Below, piece after piece: positions 9,103-16,028 of a stretch of DNA of 64,000 nt. Below the pieces are notes generated by a model. The model did no database searches. It was not told the origin of the DNA and saw nothing but the letters and a program-made list of their open reading frames with translations. This DNA is from CAZYVU01 sp964651435. GTDB lineage: Bacteria; Desulfobacterota; Syntrophorhabdia; Syntrophorhabdales; CAYQXL01. Within the stretch, counting starts at the first letter, position 1, and the number at the start of each line of letters is the position of its first letter. The translations under genes and the position numbers were made by a program. The stretch lies in contig CAZYVU010000010.1 in the NCBI GenBank assembly GCA_964651435.1, forward strand, positions 1-64,000. Direction: 5' to 3'.

Positions 9103-9351
9103 TTAATCCGTGAAGAAATGGCGCTGCAACGTGTCGCTTGAAATATAGCGTGATGCCTGCCGGATAATTGCCATGACGGTTCCTTTGTCGAGGTCCCGAT
9201 GCAGAGGTATGGTTAGAGTCTGATTCTTACCCTCCTCTGTCACCCGTCGCAGCTTCACATGGCTACCTCGTTGAGACAACACGGTGAACCCATGCTGCTG
9301 CATGATCGAAACAACATCATTGCCGGAGAGCGCCTTCAGTTTAAGCGACAT
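9103..9351 (-). CDS. hicA: HicA-type mRNA interferase toxin
   Basis: 82 residues, the usual HicA size. It has the double-stranded-RNA-binding-like fold signature GNDVVSIMQQHGFTV, then QRGSHVKLRR with the catalytic histidine, and TLTIPLHRDLDKGTVMAIIR. HicA cleaves mRNA when its antitoxin is lost. The gene overlaps the end of the HicB-like gene by 11 bases. In this pair the antitoxin gene comes first, as in many HicBA loci outside E. coli. Confidence 0.9.
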   Translation of the reverse strand: MSLKLKALSGNDVVSIMQQHGFTVLSQRGSHVKLRRVTEEGKNQTLTIPLHRDLDKGTVMAIIRQASRYISSDTLQRHFFTD

Positions 9352-9598
9352 GCGCTAAGGGCTCCAGCTCCATGGTAACTATCACCGTCGGATTCTCGCT
9401 CAAGCCATACGTCGATAAGTCCTCGCCTTCAAGATGGAGCGCAATGGCCTCCCTCAGATTTGTCAGCGTTTCGTCAATTGTCAATCCCTGAGTTACCACA
9501 GCTATCTCAAGGCACTCCGCGACATAGTACTTTTCGCCCTTTCTGATAAAGGCTTTAATCGTTCGTTGTGGCATACCCCATGAAGCTTCTTGATCCAT
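9341..9598 (-). CDS. hicB: HicB-type antitoxin
   Basis: About 85 residues with the partially degraded RNase H-like HicB fold: KAFIRKGEKYYVAECLEIAV, then GLTIDETLTNLREAIALHLE. It should bind HicA. No ribbon-helix-helix tail is seen, so it may belong to the short HicB class. GGAGGG just before ATG 9598 supports this start; the frame is open to ATG 9619. The repeat copy A3 lies 50 bases upstream. Confidence 0.86.
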   Translation of the reverse strand: MDQEASWGMPQRTIKAFIRKGEKYYVAECLEIAVVTQGLTIDETLTNLREAIALHLEGEDLSTYGLSENPTVIVTMELEPLAHVA

Positions 9599-9648
9599 CA
9601 AACCCTCCCTCATATCCAATTCATATTGAGCGCTTTCAGCACATCGCC

Positions 9649-9672
9649 GAGGTCACATCTTCAATTGTCAAT
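9649..9672 (+). repeat. 24-bp repeat core, copy A3
   Basis: Core with GA in place of the first GG, then the type I tail to TATCCTGGAAGC and a diverged continuation to about 9760. Its GACC end faces the HicBA pair. Confidence 0.85.
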
Positions 9673-9778
9673 TTTCGGCTACCTGCATTATCCTGGAAGC
9701 TCGATGCTGGATGCTGGCAGGTACTGCGGTGCTTTGGTTCGTCTGGTTTAAACCCAAGAAACTATGAAAGATTGAGAG

Positions 9779-10147
9779 TTAGACCGGGTCAACCTGACGA
9801 AGGGGACGAATGCGGACTCCAGTCTGGGTAACCACTGAGAACGCTTGCACCAATTCGTGCGAGTGCTCCCCGACGAGACGCGCGACGGCATTGGCCTTCT
9901 TCTCCGGGACCAATCCTTGTAGCCTTAACAGCACGACCCCGGTCGAAAGGCGCCGTAGTCGAAAAACCAGTTCACCGAAATCCTTGTCAGCAGTGAGCAG
10001 CAGGGCCCCTTCGCTGATAGCCCATTCGAGGACAGCTTCATCTGAGATTCCAGGGTCTAATTCGGCCACATAGGATACCGCATGGCCTTCGCTACGCAGC
10101 TTATCGACAATTTGGCTGTCGACCCCCTCGTCGGCCACAAACCTCAC
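9779..10147 (-). CDS. DUF5615 PIN-like toxin candidate (second pair)
   Basis: 122 residues beginning MRFVADEGVD, with GALLLTADKDFGELVFRL around residue 48, the conserved acidic core of DUF5615. It is clearly different in sequence from the 8224 copy, so this is an independent acquisition, not a tandem duplication. Its start overlaps the DUF433 stop by 4 bases. Probable nuclease toxin, by family and pairing only. A fragment of a third relative lies at 17013-17080. Confidence 0.82.
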   Translation of the reverse strand: MRFVADEGVDSQIVDKLRSEGHAVSYVAELDPGISDEAVLEWAISEGALLLTADKDFGELVFRLRRLSTGVVLLRLQGLVPEKKANAVARLVGEHSHELVQAFSVVTQTGVRIRPLRQVDPV

Positions 10148-10380
10148 GCAACAGCCTCTCCGGCCGGATATACCACATCGGACTTCAACACGTCCGCGGC
10201 AAAGCCAAGAGCAGCTTGGATTGATTCAGAGGTAAGACGGGGATGTTCCGCAAGAATTTGCTCCGGCGGCTCACCGGCCGCGAGCTTCTCTAAGATCAGC
10301 TCCACTGTTATTCGCGTGCCCGCGATAACAGGCTTACCCATCATAATTGCTGGGTCAGAAACCACCAGACCTTGCTTCAT
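10144..10380 (-). CDS. DUF433 antitoxin-like protein (second pair)
   Basis: 78 residues with GKPVIAGTRITVELILEKLA and the C-terminal LTSESIQAALGFAADVLKSD. The ATG at 10380 is chosen because GGGAGGACAGAG stands directly before it; the frame is open to 10425, where no ribosome binding site is seen. It presumably binds and represses its DUF5615 partner. Upstream is repeat copy A4 and the assembly gap. Confidence 0.82.
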   Translation of the reverse strand: MKQGLVVSDPAIMMGKPVIAGTRITVELILEKLAAGEPPEQILAEHPRLTSESIQAALGFAADVLKSDVVYPAGEAVA

Positions 10381-10427
10381 CTCTGTCCTCCCTCGCGGCC
10401 TCTTACCGGCCGCTTCGTATCTCAATT

Positions 10428-10482
10428 ATACCACGTATCCTCGTGACAAGCCTCGGGGTCCATCTTCAATTGTCAATTTTCG
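10428..10482 (+). repeat. 55-bp sequence repeated exactly after the N gap
   Basis: Bases 10428-10482 are identical to 10583-10637. Both begin ATACCACGTATCC and end inside the repeat core at AATTTTCG. The exact 55-base length points to assembly k-mer overlap. Confidence 0.95.
10455..10477 (+). repeat. Repeat core, copy A4 (left of gap)
   Basis: Core with one base missing (GGGGTCCATC). The same copy appears again at 10610-10632 after the gap, and is probably a single genomic copy. Confidence 0.85.
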
Positions 10483-10582
10483 NNNNNNNNNNNNNNNNNN
10501 NNNNNNNNNNNNNNNNNNNNNNNNNNNNNNNNNNNNNNNNNNNNNNNNNNNNNNNNNNNNNNNNNNNNNNNNNNNNNNNNNN
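10483..10582. other. Assembly gap of exactly 100 N
   Basis: A fixed-length scaffolding gap. Because the flanks are the same 55 bases, the real sequence may simply be contiguous with no missing DNA, or several repeat units may have collapsed here. Confidence 0.97.
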
Positions 10583-10609
10583 ATACCACGTATCCTCGTG
10601 ACAAGCCTC

Positions 10610-10632
10610 GGGGTCCATCTTCAATTGTCAAT
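10610..10632 (+). repeat. Repeat core, copy A4 (right of gap)
   Basis: Same one-base-deleted core as at 10455, followed by TTTCGACTACCTGCATTATCC and then the G-rich block. Confidence 0.85.
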
Positions 10633-10660
10633 TTTCGACTACCTGCATTATCCTGGAAGC

Positions 10661-10765
10661 GACAAGAGCCCAGAATGTTCTGGGTTCTGGGTTCTGGGTT
10701 TTGGGTTTTGGGTTTTGGGGTAACACAAGCCGGAGCGGAACATGGGAAATGGGATAGCCGGAACA
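10661..10765 (+). repeat. G-rich tail block, copy 1
   Basis: Starts with a small palindrome CCCAGAATGTTCTGGG, then six G3 or longer tracts with 4-base loops (10682-10720), a perfect G-quadruplex pattern, then GGTAACACAAGCCGGA. Homologous blocks lie at 11673 and 12918. No gene is seen up to 10855. Confidence 0.85.
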
Positions 10766-10855
10766 TTAAACCGTGATGCCGGATACTGGCGTCTGATGGA
10801 CCATATCAACCTGACGACCGTTCTTGGGGCTGCCGGAACGCGGGCCTGACATACT

Positions 10856-11416
10856 CTAAGATTTTTCCAGCAACGCTCTGAGGCGGTCGATAATTTGGGG
10901 TTCTCCTTTAACCTCAGCCAAAGGCCGCAAGTTTTCCAACACATATCGCCCGGCGATCGCCCCGCGCTGTCGGAGCAGGATTCCCTCGATGTCGGCCCAA
11001 TCCTGAGTCCTGCCGGCAAACGCCTTCATCACGACCAGGTCCTCGGCAGAACATGTTCTCAGATGGATATCGGGCAAGAACTCAAAGGAAGACGCCCTGT
11101 TGATTACCTCTTCCTCAAACGGAAGGCCCGCGAGAACGATGTCAATGCCGATACCTCGTTCTGACATGAGCAACAGCACCCTGTTTTGCAAGGCAAATTC
11201 CTTTGCATCGGCTATGCGCGACCGATAGGTCGCAAGAAGTGGTTCGATAAAAGCAACCTCTTTCCCGAACCCTGTCAGTAAGGAAATATCCACATCCAAT
11301 GTCAGCCGCGGCTGTCCCCACCGCTGGAGCGCAACGCCGCCTATGAAGCAGAATCGCCAGGAATTCTTCTCGAAAAACCCCTGAATCTCTTCTGCCAGCC
11401 CGATAAGCGACTTCAC
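10856..11416 (-). CDS. AbiEii-type nucleotidyltransferase (toxin-like)
   Basis: 186 residues. The MNT/AbiEii nucleotidyltransferase core appears as FIGGVALQRWGQPRLTLDVD, with the GG and DVD metal-binding positions at residues about 26-43. A second acidic site, GIDIVLAGLPFEEEV, lies near residue 90, and ELR-like LRTCSAEDLVVMKAFAGRTQDWADIEGI follows, as in AbiEii and related minimal nucleotidyltransferases. Such proteins modify tRNA or proteins as toxins or phage-abort effectors. The start overlaps the small upstream gene by 4 bases, so the two form a pair. Confidence 0.78.
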   Translation of the reverse strand: MKSLIGLAEEIQGFFEKNSWRFCFIGGVALQRWGQPRLTLDVDISLLTGFGKEVAFIEPLLATYRSRIADAKEFALQNRVLLLMSERGIGIDIVLAGLPFEEEVINRASSFEFLPDIHLRTCSAEDLVVMKAFAGRTQDWADIEGILLRQRGAIAGRYVLENLRPLAEVKGEPQIIDRLRALLEKS

Positions 11417-11646
11417 CTTTTCAGTCTCCGGAGGATCTTTTGCTGCTCAACGAGGCCGGAACTTGCGGCCGGCCTATGGTGCAGAAGCGCAGATTCGAAG
11501 GCATCATCAAGGCCCTCTATGGCCCCCTGGGTGCTTATGACGTCGGTGCCGCGCTGCCGTTCAGTATTAAGGCGCTCCTCCACCCTTCGCCATCTCTGGA
11601 CAAACGCTGCGAGAATGGTCCCCGGGGTCACATCTTCAATTGTCAA
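11413..11646 (-). CDS. Small partner of the AbiEii-type gene, start in repeat
   Basis: 77 residues if it starts at TTG 11646 in the repeat core (MTIEDVTP then GTILAAFVQRWRRVEERL). It is helical and charged, ending KILRRLKR. No family is recognised. The 4-base overlap with the nucleotidyltransferase gene and the small size suggest an antitoxin or accessory protein. A GTG at 11631 (the V of TIEDVTP) is an alternative start; no ATG is available in frame close by. The frame upstream runs into the G-rich block, which is not coding-like. Confidence 0.55.
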   Translation of the reverse strand: MTIEDVTPGTILAAFVQRWRRVEERLNTERQRGTDVISTQGAIEGLDDAFESALLHHRPAASSGLVEQQKILRRLKR

Positions 11647-11647
11647 T
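11624..11647 (+). repeat. 24-bp repeat core, copy A5
   Basis: Perfect core followed by the type I tail and then a G-rich block. On the minus strand it supplies TTG in frame with the small gene ending at 11413. Confidence 0.92.
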
Positions 11648-11672
11648 TTTCGGCTACCTGTATTATCCTGGA

Positions 11673-11790
11673 AGCGAGAAGAGCCCAGGATGGTCTGGGT
11701 TTTGAGTTTCGGGTTCTGGGTTCTGGGTTTTTGGGTTCTCAGTTTTGGGGTAACACAAGCCGGAACGGGACATGGGAGATGGAATGCCGG
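11673..11790 (+). repeat. G-rich tail block, copy 2
   Basis: GCGAGAAGAGCCCAGGATGG, then GGGTT/GGGTTCT tracts (11697-11750) and GGTAACACAAGCCGGAACG. It is homologous to copies 1 and 3, with interruptions in the G tracts. Confidence 0.85.
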
Positions 11791-11829
11791 AAATGGGAAG
11801 CGGTTCAAAATTTTGCCTACCCTCAGCAG

Positions 11830-12891
11830 TCACGTGGCCTTGAACAGAAGGTCTACAATGGAGCTGTAGACGCCCTTTGAATATCGTTGGTAGTGGCCTG
11901 TGCTCAACTCCCTTGCGATGGGCACCACCCTTCGGAACAGGCTTCCCGGCAAATGGCCGCGCACCCGAAGGTGGCTGAGCTTGCTATCGATTTTCGATAG
12001 GGCATCGGGGGCTGCCGGCCGGGCCGAGGCTTCCGCTACGCGACGGCGAAGCATCATGAATTGTTCAAACTGCCGATCGTAGGCCGAAGGGGGGGCTTGC
12101 AGCGCCCCTCTTACCTTTCCCCAAAAGGTGAGCCTTCTGCCCCCGGCCTGATTGGCGGCGTGCTGGCGATACTTTGCCAAAGGCCTTTCAACCATGCCTA
12201 CCCTGCCGAAAACCGCGATGACCAGACCGATCCAGTGGTCGTGCATCCACTCTGCCGGGATGGGAAGGAGCACCTCTCTGAACCGGGCCCGGAAGGCCAT
12301 TGTCATGCCTGTTGCCACGTTGTGGCGCAGGAGAACCTCCAGGGCATGGCCCTCCCGGACAAGCTTTCTGCTGCCGACGGGAAAGAATGTGGTGCTCTTG
12401 TCCCAGAGCAGGAGACCCATGGGCTCAAGCCCTTCACGGACCAGCTCCGCATCGGAAAACAGCGCATCGAGGTCCGGGTGCTCCAGGAAGGCCGCCGACA
12501 GCGCCGCAATCTTTTCCGGGTGCCACACGTCATCCTGGTCGCAGAGAGCGATAACGTCGCCGCTGCAGAGGCCTATTGCTTTCTCGAAGTTCTTCGTCGA
12601 GCCCAACCGGACATCGTTCACGGAGATGGACACCGGGAAACCTGCTTCCGCCGCGAAGTCCCTGCAAATCTTCAGGGTACGGTCCGTCGAGCAGTCATCG
12701 GAGATGACGACCTCGTCAGGCAGCCTGGTCTGAGCCGCAATGCTCTGAAGTTGTTCGGCGAGATAGAGCTCACCATTGTACGTACATAGAGCCACCGATA
12801 TTCCCGTCCCCGGGCCCGTCCCCGGCGTCCCCGGGGTCACATTCCTGTCCCTGTCCCCGTAAGGGGGCCCGAATGGGGGTTCAATTGTCAA
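11830..12891 (-). CDS. Glycosyltransferase family 2, start in repeat
   Basis: About 353 residues if TTG 12891 is used. The GT2 core begins near residue 31 with ISVALCTYNGELYLAEQLQS, followed by DEVVISDDCSTDRT and LCDQDDVWHPEKIAAL, the DXD region, around residues 62 and 110. It resembles rhamnosyl or alpha-glycosyl transferases of O-antigen clusters. The first 30 residues are proline/glycine-rich and come from the broken repeat; a start nearer ISVALC is possible but no ATG is present. It ends just left of a repeat-tail block, with no coupled neighbour. Confidence 0.85.
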   Translation of the reverse strand: MTIEPPFGPPYGDRDRNVTPGTPGTGPGTGISVALCTYNGELYLAEQLQSIAAQTRLPDEVVISDDCSTDRTLKICRDFAAEAGFPVSISVNDVRLGSTKNFEKAIGLCSGDVIALCDQDDVWHPEKIAALSAAFLEHPDLDALFSDAELVREGLEPMGLLLWDKSTTFFPVGSRKLVREGHALEVLLRHNVATGMTMAFRARFREVLLPIPAEWMHDHWIGLVIAVFGRVGMVERPLAKYRQHAANQAGGRRLTFWGKVRGALQAPPSAYDRQFEQFMMLRRRVAEASARPAAPDALSKIDSKLSHLRVRGHLPGSLFRRVVPIARELSTGHYQRYSKGVYSSIVDLLFKAT

Positions 12892-12892
12892 T
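12833..12892 (+). repeat. Repeat core copy A6, interrupted
   Basis: GGGGTCACAT (12833-12842) and TTCAATTGTCAAT (12880-12892) are the two ends of the core, separated by 37 GC-rich bases with short G/C runs. The type I tail follows in diverged form. Confidence 0.75.
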
Positions 12893-12917
12893 TTTGGCTG
12901 CCTGCATTATCCCGGAG

Positions 12918-13022
12918 GCGAGAAGAGCCCAGGATGTTCTGGGTTTTGAGTTTTGGGTTTTGGGTTCTCGGTTTTAGGTTAACAGAAACCGGAACGGGAA
13001 ATGGGAAATGGGAAATGGGAGA
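12918..13022 (+). repeat. G-rich tail block, copy 3
   Basis: GCGAGAAGAGCCCAGGATG then GGGTTTT tracts, and GGGAAAT reiterated four times just before the fcl stop codon. Homologous to the blocks at 10661 and 11673. Confidence 0.82.
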
Positions 13023-13027
13023 GGCCG

Positions 13028-14338
13028 TTACTGCACGGCCTTCACATACCACTCATAGGCCTTGCCGATGCCGCGGCCAAGCTCTACCTTGTGGTGCCAG
13101 CCGAGGCCGTGAAGGCGGGACACATCCATGAGCTTTCTCGGGGTGCCGTCGGGCTTCGATACGTCGAAGGCAATGGCGCCCTTGAAGCCGACCACTTGGG
13201 CGACCATGAGCGCAAGGTCCCGAATGGTCAAGTCTTTTCCCATCCCGATATTGATCTGCGAAATACCGTTTTCGTAGAGGTCCGGCGCGTTTATGCGCTC
13301 CGCGATGTAGTATATGGCATCGGCCACGTCATCGACGTAGAGGAACTCCCGAAGGGGGCTCCCCGTGCCCCAGACGGTGACGGTGACCGAAGAGGGGTCC
13401 GAAGGGCCCGATGGATGGGCGGCAATCGGTGACCCGGCATTGGTCGAGGGCGCGGCGGCGTTCGGTGACCCGGCGGCTCCTGCAAGGCCCGTTGTCGCCC
13501 CGAGGCCGGTGGCGGGCCGCGAAGGGTCCGTCCCCTGAGTACTAATATTGACAATTGAAGATGTGACCCCGGCAGGGTCCGTGCCCTGAATGCCGAAGGC
13601 GCCCAGGACGGCCAGAACGTCCGCCTCGGGCGACTGGCGGGAAATCACAATCTCCCTCCCCCCGGACCGGAGCCGGCCATTGCCGTATCTGAGAAAGTCG
13701 GCTCTGATGGCATCCCATTCTCCCTCGGCAAGAAGGCGGGCAAGGTGAAACTTGCGGATCAGCGCCGGCAGGACGTGAGACGTCTCCAGATTGTAATTGT
13801 CGTTAGGGCCATAGAGGTTCGTGGGCATGACAGAAATGAAGTTGTCCCTGTATTGGCGGTAGTAGCTTTCGCACAGCTTGATGCCTGCTATCTTCGCGAT
13901 GGCATAGGGCTCGTTCGTGTATTCAAGGTAGCCGGAGAGCAGGCACTCTTCCCGCAACGGCTGGGGTGCGAGCTTCGGGTAGATGCAGGAGCTGCCGAGG
14001 AAGATGAGCTTCTTCACGCCGTGCTGGTGGGCCGCCTCGATGAGGTTGGCCTCGATCATGAGGTTCTGGTAAATGAATTCGGCCCGATAGGTGTTGTTGG
14101 CCATGATGCCGCCCACGCGGGCTGCGGCGATGATAACGTATTCCGGTCGCACCTCGGCGAAGAAGCGTTCCGTAGCGTCCTGGCGGATCAGATCGAGCTC
14201 GTCCAACTCTCGCGTAACGATATTCTTGTGGCCTTCCGCAGCAAACTTGCGCAGGATCGCCGATCCCACCATTCCGGCATGGCCGGCTATGTATATCTTT
14301 GCATCCTTGTTGATTCCGTGTTGGTCTGCTTGCGACAT
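13028..14338 (-). CDS. fcl: GDP-L-fucose synthase with repeat-derived insertion
   Basis: Converts GDP-4-keto-6-deoxymannose to GDP-L-fucose by epimerisation and NADPH reduction. The SDR Rossmann motif GHAGMVGSAI is at residue 19, the Ser of GSSCIYP near 116, and the catalytic YxxxK in YAIAKIAG near 146. The C-terminal domain resumes with VWGTGSPLREFLYVDD near 320. At 436 residues it is about 110 longer than E. coli Fcl. Part of this is a loop found in other family members, but residues about 257-316 are a low-complexity stretch starting with the in-frame repeat peptide VTSSIVNI. The insertion is in a surface loop, so the enzyme may still work. The dehydratase gmd is not in the window. Confidence 0.9.
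   Translation of the reverse strand: MSQADQHGINKDAKIYIAGHAGMVGSAILRKFAAEGHKNIVTRELDELDLIRQDATERFFAEVRPEYVIIAAARVGGIMANNTYRAEFIYQNLMIEANLIEAAHQHGVKKLIFLGSSCIYPKLAPQPLREECLLSGYLEYTNEPYAIAKIAGIKLCESYYRQYRDNFISVMPTNLYGPNDNYNLETSHVLPALIRKFHLARLLAEGEWDAIRADFLRYGNGRLRSGGREIVISRQSPEADVLAVLGAFGIQGTDPAGVTSSIVNISTQGTDPSRPATGLGATTGLAGAAGSPNAAAPSTNAGSPIAAHPSGPSDPSSVTVTVWGTGSPLREFLYVDDVADAIYYIAERINAPDLYENGISQINIGMGKDLTIRDLALMVAQVVGFKGAIAFDVSKPDGTPRKLMDVSRLHGLGWHHKVELGRGIGKAYEWYVKAVQ
13547..13570 (-). repeat. 24-bp repeat core inside fcl
   Basis: Perfect core in inverse orientation to the A copies, read in frame by fcl. The coding sequence around it repeats a QGTDP peptide on both sides, suggestive of a duplication at insertion. 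Confidence 0.92.
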
Positions 14339-14618
14339 GATGCCTCCGCCCAGCTTAAGGTCGAGCAGAAAGGGCCGATGCTTAAGACCGCTCTTTCAAA
14401 AAACCTTACTGCTTCGGACTGCTTCGGAAGAATTGCGTTGCTTTTGTCCGTGCTCGAGAAACTGAATGTGCGGCTTCCGTCGTACGAAATATCTTCGAAG
14501 CGCCGGCATCGAGCACGCCCTCGGCCCTTTCGGTAAAGAATACCACAAGAAGCCTCGAATTCATAGAATGTCCGATAAAGGTCCGATAGTGATCTCGCAG
14601 GGCCCCGCACGCCTTCGA

Positions 14619-15794
14619 TCACTGCCCGAACATGGCGACGGGCGCAGACACGGGTGCGCCGACATAGGAGAGGATGATGTGGCGGATGCGCTCTGCCGCC
14701 TTGCCGTCTCCGTAAGGATTGTGGGCATGGGACATCGTTGCGTATTCATTGCCGTCGGCCATGAGGCGGGTCACCTCTTCGACGATCGTTCCGTAATCGG
14801 TGCCAACAAGCCTGACCGTTCCTGCCGCCACCCCCTCGGGCCTCTCTGTCGTGTTGCGCATGACGAGCACGGGCTTGCCGAGGCCCGGCGCCTCCTCCTG
14901 AACGCCGCCCGAGTCGGTGAGGATGAGGTGCGCTCGGTTCATGAGGGCCACGAAGGGCAGATAGGGAAGGGGCTCGATAAGATGGATGTTCTGCGATGGC
15001 CGCTCGGCGAGGCCCAGAATGCGTTTCACGGGCTCCCGCACATTGGGGTTAAGGTGCACGGGATAGACGAACTGGGTCTCGGGGAAACGCCGGCCAAGCT
15101 CTGCGATGGCGTTGCAGATGTTCTCGAAGCCTTCCCCGAAGTTTTCCCGGCGGTGGCCCGTGATGAGGACGACGGGCTTGCCGTCCCAGGAGACAAAGGA
15201 CTTGTCGGGCAATCCGTCTATGGCGGGTGGGGCTGTCCTCACCCGCTCCACCGCCATCAGGAGGGCGTCGATGACCGTATTGCCCGTGACGAAAATTCCG
15301 TCGGGCTTCACGCCCTCAGCCAGAAGGTTCTGCCTGTTCGTTTCGGTGGGCGCGAAATGGAGTGTCGTGATGCGCGTCGCTAACTGCCGGTTTATCTCCT
15401 CCGGCCATGGCGAATAGATGTCGCCGGTGCGCAGCCCCGCCTCCACGTGCCCGACCGGTATCTTGTGGTAGAAGGCGGCAAGGGCGGCGCAGAAAACCGT
15501 CGTCGTATCGCCCTGTACGAGGACAAGGTCGGGACGGTGCTCGGCCATGTAGCGGTCGAGGGCTCTGATCGCTCGGGCCGTCAGGTCGCCAAGCGTCTGG
15601 TTTTTCTGCATAAGGTTCAAGTCTACATCCGGCACGATGCCGAATATCTCCAGGACCTGGTCGAGCATCTCGCGGTGCTGGGCCGTCACACAGACGTGAG
15701 AGATGATGTCAGGGCTCTTTTTAAGCCCAAGGATAACCGGCGCCAGCTTGATAGCCTCCGGTCGCGTGCCGAATATGATGGATACTTTTTTCAT
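14619..15794 (-). CDS. wecB: UDP-N-acetylglucosamine 2-epimerase
   Basis: 391 residues, the normal family length. It opens KKVSIIFGTRPEAIKLAPV, followed by QHREMLDQVLEIFGI, QGDTTTVFCAALAAFY, GHVEAGLRTGD and PEEINRQLATRI, all hallmark motifs with the catalytic Asp, Glu and His positions. It makes UDP-ManNAc, or, as a WbpI-type enzyme, epimerises UDP-2,3-diacetamido-glucuronate. The presence of wbpB, wbpE and wbpD-like genes at 26-31 kb makes the second role plausible. GAGGACTATAG precedes ATG 15794. It stands alone, with 280 bases of unremarkable sequence on the 3' side and 234 on the 5' side. Confidence 0.92.
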   Translation of the reverse strand: MKKVSIIFGTRPEAIKLAPVILGLKKSPDIISHVCVTAQHREMLDQVLEIFGIVPDVDLNLMQKNQTLGDLTARAIRALDRYMAEHRPDLVLVQGDTTTVFCAALAAFYHKIPVGHVEAGLRTGDIYSPWPEEINRQLATRITTLHFAPTETNRQNLLAEGVKPDGIFVTGNTVIDALLMAVERVRTAPPAIDGLPDKSFVSWDGKPVVLITGHRRENFGEGFENICNAIAELGRRFPETQFVYPVHLNPNVREPVKRILGLAERPSQNIHLIEPLPYLPFVALMNRAHLILTDSGGVQEEAPGLGKPVLVMRNTTERPEGVAAGTVRLVGTDYGTIVEEVTRLMADGNEYATMSHAHNPYGDGKAAERIRHIILSYVGAPVSAPVAMFGQ

Positions 15795-16028
15795 CTATAG
15801 TCCTCAGCGTTCCCTTGCATGGTGTTGCTTCGGTAACGAACCTTTCCGCAGCAAGATGTGGAGACGGTCTCCTGCCGCATCTCCTACCCTATCGCTTGCC
15901 TCCGCCTCCGGCCTCTGTTTCTGACCTCTATCGCTTGCCCATCTCCTACCACATCTCCGACTCTACCCCCGCTTACTCCTCCCCCATCGAGGGGAGAGGA
16001 TTGAGGTGGGGGTCAAAAGGGTGCCGGC

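Noticed and set aside
10428..10637. Two independent repeat copies around the gap
   Set aside because: The 55-base identity is exact and ends at the N run, so this is better explained as one genomic copy duplicated by assembly.
8037..12892. CRISPR array
   Set aside because: The repeated cores are hundreds of bases apart, separated by genes, and no regularly sized spacers or cas genes are present.
8037..12892. Classical integron with attC sites
   Set aside because: I find no consistent GTTRRRY/RYYYAAC core pair in the repeats and no integrase gene in the window, so only the layout is similar.
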